A stretch of DNA of 64,000 nt from Actinoplanes sp. NBC_00393 (GCF_036053395.1 NZ_CP107942.1:4306501-4370500); one strand, 5' to 3'; shown: positions 47,199-57,524, counted from the first letter of the stretch. The notes: generated by a model from the sequence alone, not told the origin. Program-made: numbers and translations.

Positions 47199-49232
47199 GT
47201 GCACATCCCATCCCTTTCCCGGGCGCTGGCGGGCGCCCTCCTGCTGACCGGCGTGGTCCTCGCGCCATCCGGCGTGCAAGCCGCCGCCCCCGCCACCACC
47301 AGGGTCGACGTCGACGTGCGGGCCGGACTCGCGACCGTCGGTGACGTCGCGCTCGGCGTCAACCACGCCATCTGGGACAAGGAGCTCGGCACCACCGCCG
47401 TCTCCGACCTGCTCAAGGACGCCGGGGTGCAGATGCTGCGCTACCCCGGCGGCTCCTACGCCGACATCTACCACTGGCGCGACCACACCGCGCCGGGCGG
47501 CTACGTCGCCCCGAACACCGACTTCGACACCTTCATGGCCGGGGCCCAGCGCACCGGCGCCGAGCCGATGATCATCGCCAACTACGGCACCGGGACCGCT
47601 CAGGAGGCCGCCGACTGGGTCGAGTACGCGAACGTCACCAAGGACTACGACGTCACCTACTGGACGATCGGCAACGAGAACTACGGCAACGGCCACTACG
47701 GCGCGAACTGGGAGGCCGACGAGCACGCCGACAAGAGCCCGAAGGAGTACGCGTCGACGGTCCTCGCCTACGCGCAGGCGATGAAGGCCGTCGACCCGGA
47801 CATCAAGATCGGCGCCGTGCTGACCATGCCGGGCAACTGGCCGGACGCGATCGTCGGCCCCGGTGACACCGGCAGCTGGAACCAGGAGGTGCTCACCCGC
47901 GCCGGCTCGGTGATCGACTTCGTCGACGTGCACTGGTACCCGGGCGGCAGCACCGCGGCCGAGACCCTGACCAAACCCGCACAGATCCAGGATGCGGTTC
48001 ACCTTCTGCAGCAGCAGATTCATCGGTACGCCGGACCGAGCGCCGACCGCATTCGCATCAGCATGACCGAGACCAACGTCGACATCGGCCGGAACACCCA
48101 GCCCGGCGCGCTGTTCCTGGCCGACGTGTACAGCGGCCTGCTCGCCCAGGGCGTCTTCACCGTGCACTGGTGGAACGTGCACAACGGCCTCGGCACGATC
48201 TCCGAGGTGGCGGGCGAGACCGACTACGGCGACTTCGGGCTGCTGTCCAGCGGCAACTGCAACGCCGACAACACGGTCTGCCAGCCGCCGTTGAACACGC
48301 CGTTCGCCCCGTACCATGCGCTGTCCCTGCTGGGTGATTTTGCCCGGCCGGGTGACCGGTTCATCGGCGCCGGCACCGACAATGCGCAGGTGAGCGCGCA
48401 CGCGGTGCGGCGGGCCAACGGTGACGTCGCGGTCCTGATGATCAACAAGGATCCGGAGGCGGAGCAGACCGTCGCCCTGAACTACCACGGGTTCACCGCG
48501 GCCGGCAGCACCCCGACGGTCGCCACTTACACCAACGGCGCCGACGAGATCACCACCGGCCCGGCCGGCACCGCTGCGGCGCAGACGCTTCCGCCGTACT
48601 CCATCTCGCTCTTGACCTTGAAACCCGCCGGGCCGATCGCGGCCGGGCCGAAGGCGCCGGCGCGGCCCACTGCGACCGCGACCGACCGCACCGCGACCAT
48701 CACCTGGCCGGCGGCCGGCTCCGGGATCAAATACGAGGTGTACCGGCAGAACGGCGGCGCCAGCGAACTGCTCGGCGAGACCACCGGCACCTCGCTGACC
48801 GCCCGCAACCTGGAACCGGGCCGCCGCTACACGGTCAACGTGCTGGCCCGCGACGGCGCCGGCCGGGTCTCGCCCGCCTCACCGCCGCTGACCTTCACCA
48901 CCGGCACGCCCGCCGAGTCGGCCTGCACGGTGAAGTTCCGCAACACCACCGACTGGGGCAACGGCTACGTCGGGGCGATCGACATCACCAACAACGCGGC
49001 GAGCGCCCTGGGCAACTGGACGCTCACCTTCACCTGGCCGACCACGTGGCAGACGGTGAGCAACGGCTGGAACGCCACCTGGAACTCCAGCGGCCGCACG
49101 GTACGCGTGACCGGCGAAAACAGCCTGGCCGCCGGGGGCACCACCGCGGTCGGCTTCGTCGGCAACTACAGCGGGCCGAACGTGCCGCCCGCGGTCTTCA
49201 CCCTCAACGGCACCGTCTGCACCAGCATCTGA
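47199..49232 (+). CDS. Secreted clan GH-A glycosidase with FN3 and CBM2 domains
   Basis: Extracellular enzyme of 677 residues. Signal peptide MHIPSLSRALAGALLLTGVV ending VQAAA. The catalytic barrel (about 35-480) contains LRYPGGSYADIYHWRDH, acid/base Glu160 in YWTIGNENYG and nucleophile Glu291 in SMTETNVDIG, a GH51/GH44-like layout; the family is not certain, and arabinofuranosidase or xyloglucanase/endoglucanase are options. A fibronectin III domain (about 490-570, IKYEVYRQNGGASELLGETT) links to a C-terminal CBM2 cellulose-binding module (about 577-677, ACTVKFRNTTDWGNGYVGAI). GTG 47199 has GGAGG 6 nt upstream. Control by a CebR-type repressor fits a cellulolytic role. Confidence 0.86.
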   Translation: MHIPSLSRALAGALLLTGVVLAPSGVQAAAPATTRVDVDVRAGLATVGDVALGVNHAIWDKELGTTAVSDLLKDAGVQMLRYPGGSYADIYHWRDHTAPGGYVAPNTDFDTFMAGAQRTGAEPMIIANYGTGTAQEAADWVEYANVTKDYDVTYWTIGNENYGNGHYGANWEADEHADKSPKEYASTVLAYAQAMKAVDPDIKIGAVLTMPGNWPDAIVGPGDTGSWNQEVLTRAGSVIDFVDVHWYPGGSTAAETLTKPAQIQDAVHLLQQQIHRYAGPSADRIRISMTETNVDIGRNTQPGALFLADVYSGLLAQGVFTVHWWNVHNGLGTISEVAGETDYGDFGLLSSGNCNADNTVCQPPLNTPFAPYHALSLLGDFARPGDRFIGAGTDNAQVSAHAVRRANGDVAVLMINKDPEAEQTVALNYHGFTAAGSTPTVATYTNGADEITTGPAGTAAAQTLPPYSISLLTLKPAGPIAAGPKAPARPTATATDRTATITWPAAGSGIKYEVYRQNGGASELLGETTGTSLTARNLEPGRRYTVNVLARDGAGRVSPASPPLTFTTGTPAESACTVKFRNTTDWGNGYVGAIDITNNAASALGNWTLTFTWPTTWQTVSNGWNATWNSSGRTVRVTGENSLAAGGTTAVGFVGNYSGPNVPPAVFTLNGTVCTSI

Positions 49233-49238
49233 CGGGTG

Positions 49239-49264
49239 GGCCGGGTCCGAGCACGGACCCGGCC
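49239..49264. terminator. Bidirectional terminator between convergent genes
   Basis: GGCCGGGTCCG (49239-49249) and CGGACCCGGCC (49254-49264) form an 11-bp perfect stem with an AGCA loop, 6 nt after the glycosidase stop and 3 nt from the end of the convergent trmO gene. Confidence 0.8.
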
Positions 49265-49266
49265 AC

Positions 49267-49731
49267 TCAGTAGTAGTCGCGCATGATCTCGGTCGCCCAG
49301 CCGGGCTGGCGGACCTCGCCGCGCGGACCGAATTCGGTCATGTACGGCTTGATGTCGAGCACCGGGGTGCCCTCGACCGCGTCCAGGCCGCTGACGTGCA
49401 GGTCGAGGCCGTCCACCCGGTGCAGCCGGCAGCGGGAGACGCCGAGCCGGTTCGGCCGGTTCTTGCCGCGCTGCGCGAAGATGCCGACCAGCGGCCAGTC
49501 GGTGTTGCCGCGCGGATGCCGGGCGCCGGTCTCGATCTTCCCGATCGGCACGCGGTCGAAATGGAACACCACCTCCAGGTGGGAGAAGGCGTCCAGGCCG
49601 TAGAGCGCCTCCTCGCCGAACTGCGCGGCGTCCAGGCGGATCACGGCGCCCACCTCGTCCCAGGCGTCGTCGAACACCTCGGCGCGGCCGCCTCGCACGT
49701 GGGCCACCGGAGTCCAGATCTGCTCGCTCAT
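49267..49731 (-). CDS. trmO: tRNA (N6-threonylcarbamoyladenosine-37) methyltransferase, TrmO/TsaA family
   Basis: A 154-residue protein of the UPF0066/YaeB family, SAM-dependent N6-methylation of t6A37 in tRNA-Thr(GGU). Signature: LYGLDAFSHLEVVFHFDRVP, ARHPRGNTDWPLVGIFAQRG, KNRPNRLGVSRCRLHRVDG, TPVLDIKPYM. It is shorter than E. coli TrmO (235 residues) but typical of the single-domain actinobacterial form. ATG 49731 lies 1 nt past the stop of the metallophosphoesterase gene, so the two form an operon. Confidence 0.87.
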   Translation of the reverse strand: MSEQIWTPVAHVRGGRAEVFDDAWDEVGAVIRLDAAQFGEEALYGLDAFSHLEVVFHFDRVPIGKIETGARHPRGNTDWPLVGIFAQRGKNRPNRLGVSRCRLHRVDGLDLHVSGLDAVEGTPVLDIKPYMTEFGPRGEVRQPGWATEIMRDYY

Positions 49732-49732
49732 C

Positions 49733-50611
49733 TCAGGCCTTCCCCAGCTTGGCGATGACGGCGGCGAGTTCCGCGGCGTCGATGTCGTAGGCGGTCCGGC
49801 CGGCCTGCGGGTCCCGGGCGTGCAGGGTGTGCAGCACCGGCGAGTGCGGGCCGCCGAGGTCGACCAGGGTCGCGGACGCGCCGTGCACCGCCCGTTCGGC
49901 GCCGGGCGTGGCGGTCAGATCGATGCGGGTCACCACGCCGGGCGTCACCCAGACCGGCACACCCGCGAGCATCCCGAAGATCTGCAGGTGGAAATGTCCG
50001 CAAAGGATCAGCCGCACGTCGCTCCCGGCGATCGCCTCGGCCAGCTCGGCCGCGTTGCGCAGCCCGAGCGCGTCCTGCACGGTGACACCGGGCACGGCGA
50101 CTGGCGGATGATGAAAGGCGAGGATGCTGCCGCGCGGCGCCGGCGCCACCAGGACGTTGCGCAGCCAGGCGAGTTGCGCTCCGCTGATCTCCCCGAAACC
50201 CTTGCCCGGTACGAGTGAGTCCAGCGTGATCACCCGATACCCGTCGACCAGGGTGACCGCGGCGCGGGCATCACCGTCGAACTGCTGATCCGGCCGATCC
50301 TGCCCGCCGGCATCACGGTGACCGCTGCCGAGCACACCGGCGAACGCCACCCGCTCATCGTGGTTGCCAGTGCTGAAGATCGCCGGGATGCCCCGCTCCC
50401 CGGCGAAGCCGCCGACCAGCTCCCGCGCGGCGACATACGCCTCCCGCGAGCCGTCATCGGCGATGTCCCCAGTGACCACCACCGCGTCGAGCCCGGGTAG
50501 CTCGCGACAGTCATACAGGATGCGCCGCAGGGAGTCCCGGGTGTCAACGCCGTCGCCGTTCGGCCCGGACGCTTGAGTGAGGTGGGTGTCCGACAAGTGC
50601 AAGATCCGCAT
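49733..50611 (-). CDS. Calcineurin-like metallophosphoesterase (CpdA type)
   Basis: Metal-dependent phosphodiesterase of 292 residues with all five motif blocks: LHLSDTHL, VVTGDIADDG, STGNHDERVAF, LAFHHPPV and LCGHFHLQIFG. Closest layout is the class III cyclic-nucleotide phosphodiesterases (CpdA/Rv0805), so cAMP or a related diester is likely but unproven. First gene of the pair with trmO. The 5-unit repeat array starts about 90 bp upstream. Confidence 0.88.
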   Translation of the reverse strand: MRILHLSDTHLTQASGPNGDGVDTRDSLRRILYDCRELPGLDAVVVTGDIADDGSREAYVAARELVGGFAGERGIPAIFSTGNHDERVAFAGVLGSGHRDAGGQDRPDQQFDGDARAAVTLVDGYRVITLDSLVPGKGFGEISGAQLAWLRNVLVAPAPRGSILAFHHPPVAVPGVTVQDALGLRNAAELAEAIAGSDVRLILCGHFHLQIFGMLAGVPVWVTPGVVTRIDLTATPGAERAVHGASATLVDLGGPHSPVLHTLHARDPQAGRTAYDIDAAELAAVIAKLGKA

Positions 50612-50704
50612 TCAGCGAACCTAACGAACATTCGCCCCGGCCGATGACCGCATTACCGCTCCCCGGAATCCCCACCCCGCGCCCAGCCGCCAACCGCCCA
50701 CGCC

Positions 50705-51019
50705 GCGAAACACGCCTCACCGGCGGCCCGCACCCACGAGCCGCCAGCCACGCAGGTAACCGCGGCCCGGATACATGCCTGAACGGCGGCCGGCGGCCAC
50801 GAGCCGCCACCCACGCAGGTAACCGCAGCCCGGATACATGCCTGAACGGCGGCCGGCGGCCACGAGCCGCCACCCACGCAGGTAACCGCAGCCCGGATAC
50901 ATGTCTAAACGGCGGCCCGCACCCACGAGCCGCCACCCACGCAGGTAACCGCAGCCCGGATACATGCCTGAACGACGGCCCGCAACCACGAGCCGCCGGC
51001 CAGGCAGGTAGCGCCTGCC
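50705..51019. repeat. 63-bp intergenic repeat array, five units
   Basis: Five tandem units with exact 63-bp period (CACGCC/CATGCC anchors at 50711, 50774, 50837, 50900, 50963). Each contains GGCGGC, 12 nt, GCCGCC; unit 5 has one mismatch (GACGGC). The units are related along their whole length to the 59.8-kb array. The array lies directly 3' of the chemoreceptor gene (stop at 51123) and upstream of the phosphoesterase. The flanks (50612-50704 and 51020-51122) show no gene. Confidence 0.85.
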
Positions 51020-51122
51020 GGCACGGCGGCCCGGCCGCGGCACGGACGGCACGGAACGGCCCGGCCGCGGACGTTCGGGCAGGTGAGCGGCCGGCCAGCC
51101 GAGTTCTTGGCGGCGTTGGGCG

Positions 51123-52733
51123 TCAGATTCGGTAGGCGGCGACTGTCTGCTGCAGCTGGGCGGCCGTGCGGGCCAGCTCGGCCGCGGTCTGCTGGGTCTC
51201 GGTGGCGCCGGCGGTGACCTGGCGGGATGCCTCGGCGACGCCGGCGATGGTGCCGGCGATGCTGGCCGAGCCTGCAGCCGCCTGGCCCACGCTGCGGGAG
51301 ATCTCGGCCGTGGTCGCCGTCTGCTCCTCCACGGCGGCCGCGATCGTCGTCGTGTAGTCGTTGATCGTGGTGATGACCTGGCCGATCTGCTGGATCGCGG
51401 TCACCGCCGACGTGCTCTCCGCCTGGATCGCCGACACCTGCGCGGTGATCTCCTGGGTGGCCCGGGCGGTCTCCTGGGCGAGGTCCTTTTCCTCGGACGC
51501 GACGACCGCGAACCCCTTGCCCATCTCACCGGCGCGGGCGGCCTCGATGGTCGCGTTGAGGGCCAGCAGGTTGGTCTGCTCGGCGATCGAGGTGATCATC
51601 GCGACGACCGTACCGATCTGGTGGGAGGCTTCGCCGAGCCGCAGGACGCCAGCGTTGGTGGTCTCGGCGGCCCGGGCCGCGTCGGCGGCGACGCCGGCCG
51701 CCTCGTTCGCGTTGGTGGAGATCTCCCGGATGGACACGCCCATCTCGTCGGCGCCCGCGGACACCGTGCGGACGCTGTCGGACACCTGCCCGGCCGAGTC
51801 CGACACCGTGCCGACCTGGGCCGCGGTCTGCTCCGCCGAGGCGGACAGCTGGGACGCCACCGCCGACATCTGCTCCGAGGCGGAGGCGAGCAACGCCGAG
51901 CTGTCGGTGATCCGGCCGACGATCCCCGACATCGCCGAGGCGGTCGTATTGAGCGCCGAAGACATGTGACCCACCTCGTCGGCGCTGTCCACCTCGACCC
52001 GGGCGGTCAGGTCGCCGTCGGCGATGCGCTTGAGGGCCTCGACGTTGCGGGCCAGCGGCTTGACGATCATGCGGGCGATCGCGGCGGCGAGCAGCAGGCC
52101 GAGTGCGGTGCAGGCGGCGAGCAGGGCGATCACCCAGAAGCGGGTGGAGTCGTACCGGTCCTGCGCGGTGTCCTGGTGTTCGGCGCCGCTGGCGACGGTG
52201 ATGTCGGCGAGGGCGGTCAGGTCGGTGCGGACCGCGGCGCGCTTCTCGGCGAGTTCGCCGGTGCGCAGGGCGGCCAGCTGTTTGGTCTTCCCCGCTTCGG
52301 CGAGCGGCAGCAGCTTGCCGTCGAGCAGCTCGGCGAACTGGGCCCAGTTGCTCTGGAACGAGGTGAGCGAGGTCCGGGCGCCGGCACTGATCGGATAGGT
52401 TCCGTACGCCTGGGCGTACTCGGTCACCTGCTTCTCGGCGGCGGTGATCGCCGCCTCGGCGTCCGTACGCTGCTGGTCCGTGGTCGCCAGCTGGTAGTCG
52501 TCGGCGCCGAGCCAGACCCGGTTCACCGCACTGCGCAGGTTGCCGATGGTGTTCAGCTCATGGTTCTGCACGTAGGCGTCTTTGACCTGGTCGTTGGTGG
52601 CGCCCAGGCTGGTGAGCGCGAACATCCCGTCGCCGACGCTGAACACGGCCACGATCCCCACCGCGGTCATGATCTTCGTGCTGACCCGCCGGTTGGCCAA
52701 CAGCCTCCGCATGGGGTTGGTTCCGGTAGCCAT
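51123..52733 (-). CDS. Methyl-accepting chemotaxis protein
   Basis: Transmembrane chemoreceptor of 536 residues. TM1 is [20 protein letters not shown], followed by a four-helix-bundle ligand domain (about 45-205), TM2 [20 protein letters not shown], a HAMP linker ([20 protein letters not shown]) and a long signalling coiled coil. The hairpin tip reads [20 protein letters not shown], where the usual second residue of the ASEVK motif is Glu instead of Val. ATG 52733 has GAGGAG upstream. No che genes are nearby; it would couple to a distant CheA/CheW system. Confidence 0.92.
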   Translation of the reverse strand: MATGTNPMRRLLANRRVSTKIMTAVGIVAVFSVGDGMFALTSLGATNDQVKDAYVQNHELNTIGNLRSAVNRVWLGADDYQLATTDQQRTDAEAAITAAEKQVTEYAQAYGTYPISAGARTSLTSFQSNWAQFAELLDGKLLPLAEAGKTKQLAALRTGELAEKRAAVRTDLTALADITVASGAEHQDTAQDRYDSTRFWVIALLAACTALGLLLAAAIARMIVKPLARNVEALKRIADGDLTARVEVDSADEVGHMSSALNTTASAMSGIVGRITDSSALLASASEQMSAVASQLSASAEQTAAQVGTVSDSAGQVSDSVRTVSAGADEMGVSIREISTNANEAAGVAADAARAAETTNAGVLRLGEASHQIGTVVAMITSIAEQTNLLALNATIEAARAGEMGKGFAVVASEEKDLAQETARATQEITAQVSAIQAESTSAVTAIQQIGQVITTINDYTTTIAAAVEEQTATTAEISRSVGQAAAGSASIAGTIAGVAEASRQVTAGATETQQTAAELARTAAQLQQTVAAYRI

Positions 52734-52826
52734 CAAAGTCTCCTCAGCAACGGCGGGCTCTGATCTGACCATTCGGCGGGAGCGAGGCCGGGCCCCGGTT
52801 CGGTCGCGGAGCAGACGGGTAGCGGG

Positions 52827-52856
52827 CTGATCCGGGCCCCGAGAGGCCCGGATCAG
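52827..52856 (-). terminator. Hairpin terminator downstream of the unknown 363-residue gene
   Basis: Perfect 12-bp stem (52827-52838 with 52845-52856) with a CCGAGA loop, 11 nt after the stop codon at 52867 on the minus strand. Confidence 0.8.
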
Positions 52857-52866
52857 GAGAGACCGG

Positions 52867-53958
52867 TCAGGCGGTACGAGTGATCTTGACGGTGAGTTCG
52901 TAGTCGGCGTCGCCGTCGGTGAACCGCCGGATCAGGTCGGTCGACCCGCCCACGTTCGGGACCTGCTTGGCGATCAGCGGCCCGGAGACGGTGAACACCT
53001 GGTCGGCGATGTGGTCGTCGTCGAGGAAGCCGAGCAGCCAGTGCACGACGCCGCCGACCGCGGCCACCACCGCGCCGACCCACGCGGCCACACCGGTGGC
53101 GACGAGGATGCCGGCCGCACCCGCGAACGCCGCCGCGACGCCGGCCTGGATCTTCGAGGGGTCGCCCTCGTCGTGTTCCCACAGCGAGACGAGCATGCCG
53201 ACCTCGCCATCGGGCAGGGGCTGGGCCGCGCCGTTGAGACCCCACATGACCCCGTCGGTGGAGTTGAAGTTGCGTGACTCGCCGCTGTCCACGTCGCCGA
53301 AGACCGAGCTTCGGGTGGCCTTGGCCTTGTCCCCGTCGGTCGATCCGAAGACCCAGTACGGCTCGTTGGACGGGCCGAAGATGCTGTCGGTGGCCCGGTC
53401 GATGCACTTGAACCTGGTCGCCTTGATGGTGTACCGCCCGGGTGGCGCGGCCGCGGCCTCGAGCGCGATCAGGCCCTCGCTGGCGTGCTCGCGCAGCACC
53501 TCACGGTCCGGCGGCCGGAAGTCGGAGATCACGGCCCGGCCGCCGTGGATCGCCTCCACGTCCACGTCGACGACGTTCGGCATCGCCCGGAACGACTTGA
53601 CCAGGTCCGGCGCGTCGGTGCGCAGGTCGCTCATCGAGTACGAGTCCTTGCCGAAGCGCATCCGCGCGTACCGTTCCGGGAACAGCTCCTTGCGGACCGG
53701 GTCGGTGAGCCGCTCGCCCACCTTGCCGTGCTCCTTGATCTCGGCGTCGGAGAAGCCGTTCTTCTGGTACGCGCTCACGATCGACCGCTCCAGGTCGGTG
53801 AGCTGCCCGTTCGCGGCGAACTTGGCGAAGCTGTGCAGGGTCAGCGCGAGCATCCAGTTGCGCGGCTTGTTGGCGGCCAGCTGCCGGCGCATCGTCGCGC
53901 CCTTGCCCTTACGCTGCAGCACACCGTCGAGAATCACGTCCGGTTTCCGAGGCGCCAT
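52867..53958 (-). CDS. Unknown protein with an internal hydrophobic glycine/alanine segment
   Basis: A 363-residue protein; I recognise no family. Start ATG 53958 has a strong GGAGGAGG. N-terminal third is basic and helical ([40 protein letters not shown]). The middle is beta-rich ([56 protein letters not shown]). Next is one long hydrophobic Ala/Gly stretch ([40 protein letters not shown]), then a final beta-like part. A hydrophobic hairpin between beta domains without a signal peptide is seen in some pore-forming and effector-like proteins, but this is only resemblance. Flanked by its own terminator. Confidence 0.75.
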   Translation of the reverse strand: MAPRKPDVILDGVLQRKGKGATMRRQLAANKPRNWMLALTLHSFAKFAANGQLTDLERSIVSAYQKNGFSDAEIKEHGKVGERLTDPVRKELFPERYARMRFGKDSYSMSDLRTDAPDLVKSFRAMPNVVDVDVEAIHGGRAVISDFRPPDREVLREHASEGLIALEAAAAPPGRYTIKATRFKCIDRATDSIFGPSNEPYWVFGSTDGDKAKATRSSVFGDVDSGESRNFNSTDGVMWGLNGAAQPLPDGEVGMLVSLWEHDEGDPSKIQAGVAAAFAGAAGILVATGVAAWVGAVVAAVGGVVHWLLGFLDDDHIADQVFTVSGPLIAKQVPNVGGSTDLIRRFTDGDADYELTVKITRTA

Positions 53959-54031
53959 CAGTGCCTCCTCCCGTGTATGACGCACGCCTGTCGCGCGTCC
54001 TGCCCAGGTAGGCGTGACATCGCCGGGCGAA

Positions 54032-54049
54032 GCCGTGCCATCGCACGGC
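54032..54049 (-). terminator. Short hairpin downstream of the broken AAA-ATPase gene
   Basis: GCCGTGC (54032-54038) and GCACGGC (54043-54049) form a 7-bp stem with a CATC loop, 10 nt after the stop at 54059 on the minus strand. Confidence 0.45.
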
Positions 54050-54058
54050 ACGGTGCGG

Positions 54059-56555
54059 TCACGGATCCAGGAACCGCCACACCACCGGGCACGCCGGGTC
54101 CGGCGAATAACAGCACATCTGCCCGGTACGCACAGTCGCGGCCAGCGCCCGGCCGAGGCCCGGATCCCCGGCGGCCACCTCGTCGATGGCCCGTTTGATC
54201 GCCTTGCGCACCGCGGTCCGGGCCCGTTCGCCCTCCGCCGGGAACGCGCGGGCCCGCCCGCCCCGGCCGGTCATCCGGCGCACCTCGGCCAGCAGCGCGT
54301 CCAGCTCGGCCTGCAGCCGCTCGCCGGCCGCCTGATCACCGCGGGCGTCGGCGCTCTCCAGCCGGCCGGTCAGCTCCCGCACCCGCCGGCGGTAGGCGGC
54401 CCGGCCCTGCTCGTCCAGCAGCGGCTGCCGGGTCGTCACGGCCAGCACGCCGGACGGCGCTCCGGCCAGCTCCAGCGCCGGGATCGCGCGGCCCGGACTG
54501 GTCAAAAGACGAGCCAGATAGCGTACGCCCACCCGGTCCGCGACCACCGCGCTGCGCTCCGACGATCTCCTCGACCATCGGCAGCATCTCCGCCTCCCGC
54601 CCCTGCAGCCAGCGGATCGACATCAGCTGGGCGCCGAGGAACCCGGTCGCGTCGGCGTCGCCGGCCAGGGTGCCGAGTTCGAAGCAGGCGTACGCCCGCT
54701 CCTCCGCGTCGGCCAGCCGGCCGGCCCGCACCAGCAGCATGGTCTCCAAGGCCGCCGCCATGTGCTGGATGCTGCGGCAGCCCAGCGCGTCGGCCCGTTG
54801 CCGCAGCTCGGCGAGGGCCCGCTCGGCGCGCGGGTCGCCGAGATGGAACAGGTCGACCGCCTGCCAGCAGAGCCCGAGCAGCGCCAGCATCCCCTCGCCG
54901 GCCTTCGCGGCGACCGCGGTCAGCTCCTCGGCCAGCGGCAGCCGGTCCGCGGTGTGCCGCGGGGTCAGCAGCGCGTGATGGGCCAGCGACAGCGCCTCGG
55001 CCAGCACCGGACCGTCGCCGAGCCGGCGGGCCTCGTCCAGCGCGGCCAGCACCGGCGCCACCGGGCCGCCCTGGTAGACGGCCTCGGCGGTCAGGCGTAC
55101 CCGAAGCCGGCAGCGCAGCCGGGTCTGCTCGGCGGGCAGCTCGGCGAGTGCCCGCCGCTGCAGCCCGGCGACCCGTTCCCGGTCCAGCCGGTTGCGGTGC
55201 TCGTTGATCCACATTCCGCCGAGGCCGACCGCGGCGCCGGCCAGCGCCACCGTGTCCCGCTCGGCGACGGCCACCTGGGCCGCCTCGTCGAACAGCTTGC
55301 GGGCCTCGGCGAGCCGGCCGCAGCGCAGCACCGCCTCGGCGTACTCCACCAGCAGCGGCGCGCGGGGCTCGGCCGGCTGCGGAACGGCGACCGCTGCGGC
55401 CAGCAGATCGGCTGCGGACTCGTACCCGAAGGTGTCCAGCATGACCCGGGCGGCCGTGCGGCAGGCCGCGACCGCGCGCCGCGCATCGGCTGCCGAGCGG
55501 TCGGCGGCCTGCAGCGCGTGATGCGCGTGCCGGACCGGCCGGTCGGCGCCGCTCACGGCCGCGCCATCGAGCAGGTCGGCGGCCCGGGCGTGCGCGTCGA
55601 GTTCCTGCGCCGGGGTCAGCCGGGCCAGCAGCACCTCGCGTACCACCTCGTGGCTGAACACGAACCGGCTGCGCTGCCCGTGCTCGACCAGACCGTCACC
55701 AGCCGCCTCGCGCAGGGCCGCGCGTACGCCCGCCGGGCTGGTGCAGCTCAGCGCCGCCGCTTCCGGCACGGACGGCGCCGGGCCGAGCACGGCGGCGGTG
55801 CTGAGCAGCGCGCGGGCCGGTTCGCTGAGCCGGTCGACGGCGTCGCCGATGACCTCGCGCACGCATCCGCGGGCCGGTTCGGCGCCGCCGACGGCCATCA
55901 CCCGGCGCAGGTGCAGCGGATGCCCACCGGTGATCCGGTGCACGGTGGCCAGCAGGCCCGGCTCGATCCGCGCCCACCGGGTCCGCAGCAGCGCCTCGGT
56001 CTCGGCCAGATCCAGGCCGGACAGGCTGATCAGGGTGTCCGCCACCCCGGACAGCGGATCGGGCGTGGTGTCGCGCCGCGCCAGCAGCATCATCATCGGG
56101 CGCCGCGCCACGTCGCGGGCCAGGAAGCGGGTCAGCAGGAGCGTTCCGGCGTCGGCCGCGTGCACGTCGTCGACCACGACCAGCAGCGGGGCCCGCGCGC
56201 CGAGCAGCTCCTCGATCGCGCTGAACCGGGCGAACCGTTCCGGGTCCAGGTGGGGCCCGGCGGCGAGCAGCGCCGCGCCGCGCGGCTCGTCGAGGCCGGC
56301 GAGGATCTCCTGCCAGGGCCACCACGGCGGGGCGCCGCCGCCCGGCCAGCAGCTGCCCCACGCCACGGTGAACCCGGCCTGCCTCGCCCGCCGGGCGGTC
56401 TCCCGGCACAGGGCCGTCTTGCCGATCCCGGCCCGGCCGCTGACCAGCACGGCACCGCCCTCGCCGCCGGCCGCAGCGGCCAGGACGTCGTCGAGCACCC
56501 GCAACTCCCGGCCGCGGCCGACGAACCGGCTGGTGCGCGCCGAAGCGTCCGTCAT
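54059..56555 (-). pseudogene. Frameshifted AAA-ATPase/TPR regulator-type gene
   Basis: Large STAND-like ATPase regulator that appears broken. From ATG 56555 the frame encodes MTDASARTSRFVGRGRELRV, Walker A SGRAGIGKTALC, Walker B APLLVVVDDVHAADAG, then TPR-like helices to MVEEIVGAQR near 54553. After that the frame turns into Gly/Pro/Arg-rich sequence typical of out-of-frame reading and stops at 54336. The conserved C-terminal domain of this family (VADRVGVRYLARLLTSPGRA ... TVRTGQMCCYSPDPACPVVW) continues in another frame from about 54547 to 54059. The join also seems to skip the last TPRs and the segment normally before VRYLARLL. A frameshift plus deletion is the simplest reading; a sequencing error could explain the shift but not the missing part. 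Confidence 0.7.
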
Positions 56556-56590
56556 CGAGGTAAGTCTGCCCGCCGGCGGGCCGGCTCCGG

Positions 56591-57427
56591 TCACCCAAGT
56601 CCTAGAGTCGACACCCGGCGGGTCGGACGGGTGCTCAACAGGGCCCAGACCATCTTGCCGCGGTGGCTGGGCAGCGCGCCCCAGGCCAGCGCCGCGGTGT
56701 GCACGATCCGCAGGCCCAGCCCACGGTCGTGCACCGACGCGGCGCCCCGGGGCGGGTCCGGGTACAGGCGCGGCAGTTCGGGGCTCTCGTCGACCACCGC
56801 CACGTGGATGCCGTAGTCGCGCCGGGAGACCACCACCTCCACCGGGGCGTCACCGGCGTGTTCGACCGCGTTGACGACCAGTTCCGAGGCGACCAGCCGG
56901 CACACCGCGATGAGCCCCGGGAAACCCCAGTCCCGGCAGGCCTGGGCGACCGTCTCCCGGACCAGCGGGCCGGCCTGCAGCCGGGCCGGCAGCACCAGGT
57001 GCACGCAGTTGTGCAGCGTGCGGCGCTCGGCCAGCGCGGCGCGGGCCTGCTGCGGACCGGCGAAGACCGGTACGGCGCGCATCGTGCCCGTCCCGTGCAG
57101 CCTCCCGGTCAGCGGCGCCGTCGCGGGCAGGCACAGCGCCATGGTGACCGGGGGTGCCATGCTCGCGGCGAAGCTGCGAGCCGACAGCCAGACCGGTGCG
57201 CTGCCGGCCCACGGGTCGTCCAGGGCGGTCAGGTCCACGAGCAGGGCGACCGGGTGCTCGGCCAGGCAGGTGCGCAGGGCGTAGTAGGTGTCGCCGCGCA
57301 GCCGCCCGCTCCAGCAGCCGGCCACCGCGACCTCGACCGTCCCCGTCACCGCGTCGGCGATCGCGGTGATCGATGCCTCCGCGGAGGTTCCGGCAGGTCC
57401 GAAAAGATATGGCGCCTCGAAAGCCAT
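56591..57427 (-). CDS. RsbW-like ATP-binding protein with an N-terminal STAS-like region
   Basis: A 278-residue protein. The C-terminal part (about 150-265) is a GHKL/HATPase domain of the anti-sigma factor type: CRLVASELVVNAVEHAGDAP (N box), VVDESPELPRLYP and VHDRGLGLRIVHTAALAWGA (G box). The N-terminal half contains a STAS-like stretch (TYYALRTCLAEHPVALLVDL, TALDDPWAGSAPVWLSARSF). Fusion of an antagonist-like part to an RsbW-like kinase suggests partner-switching control. The start is uncertain between ATG 57427 (MAFEAPYLFGP) and ATG 57448. It ends 35 bp before the AAA-ATPase gene. Confidence 0.75.
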   Translation of the reverse strand: MAFEAPYLFGPAGTSAEASITAIADAVTGTVEVAVAGCWSGRLRGDTYYALRTCLAEHPVALLVDLTALDDPWAGSAPVWLSARSFAASMAPPVTMALCLPATAPLTGRLHGTGTMRAVPVFAGPQQARAALAERRTLHNCVHLVLPARLQAGPLVRETVAQACRDWGFPGLIAVCRLVASELVVNAVEHAGDAPVEVVVSRRDYGIHVAVVDESPELPRLYPDPPRGAASVHDRGLGLRIVHTAALAWGALPSHRGKMVWALLSTRPTRRVSTLGLG

Positions 57428-57524
57428 GCCCGCACATCCCCGACTCATTGGCCAGTATGAATCGGCTCCGCCTGCCGTGCGTACTCGCGCTATTGGCGGG
57501 ATCTGCACCGGAATTTGTTTGACC

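Noticed and set aside
45486..48488. A 1000-codon open frame on the minus strand
   Set aside because: Antisense to the acetamidase and CBM2 glycosidase genes and crossing their terminators; no domain signal.
50705..51019. CRISPR array
   Set aside because: Units are repeated along their whole 63 bp with no unique spacers, and no cas gene is nearby.
50644..51135. Repetitive protein encoded by the five-unit array
   Set aside because: Same argument as for the larger array; the frame runs from an arbitrary ATG into the antisense end of the chemoreceptor gene.
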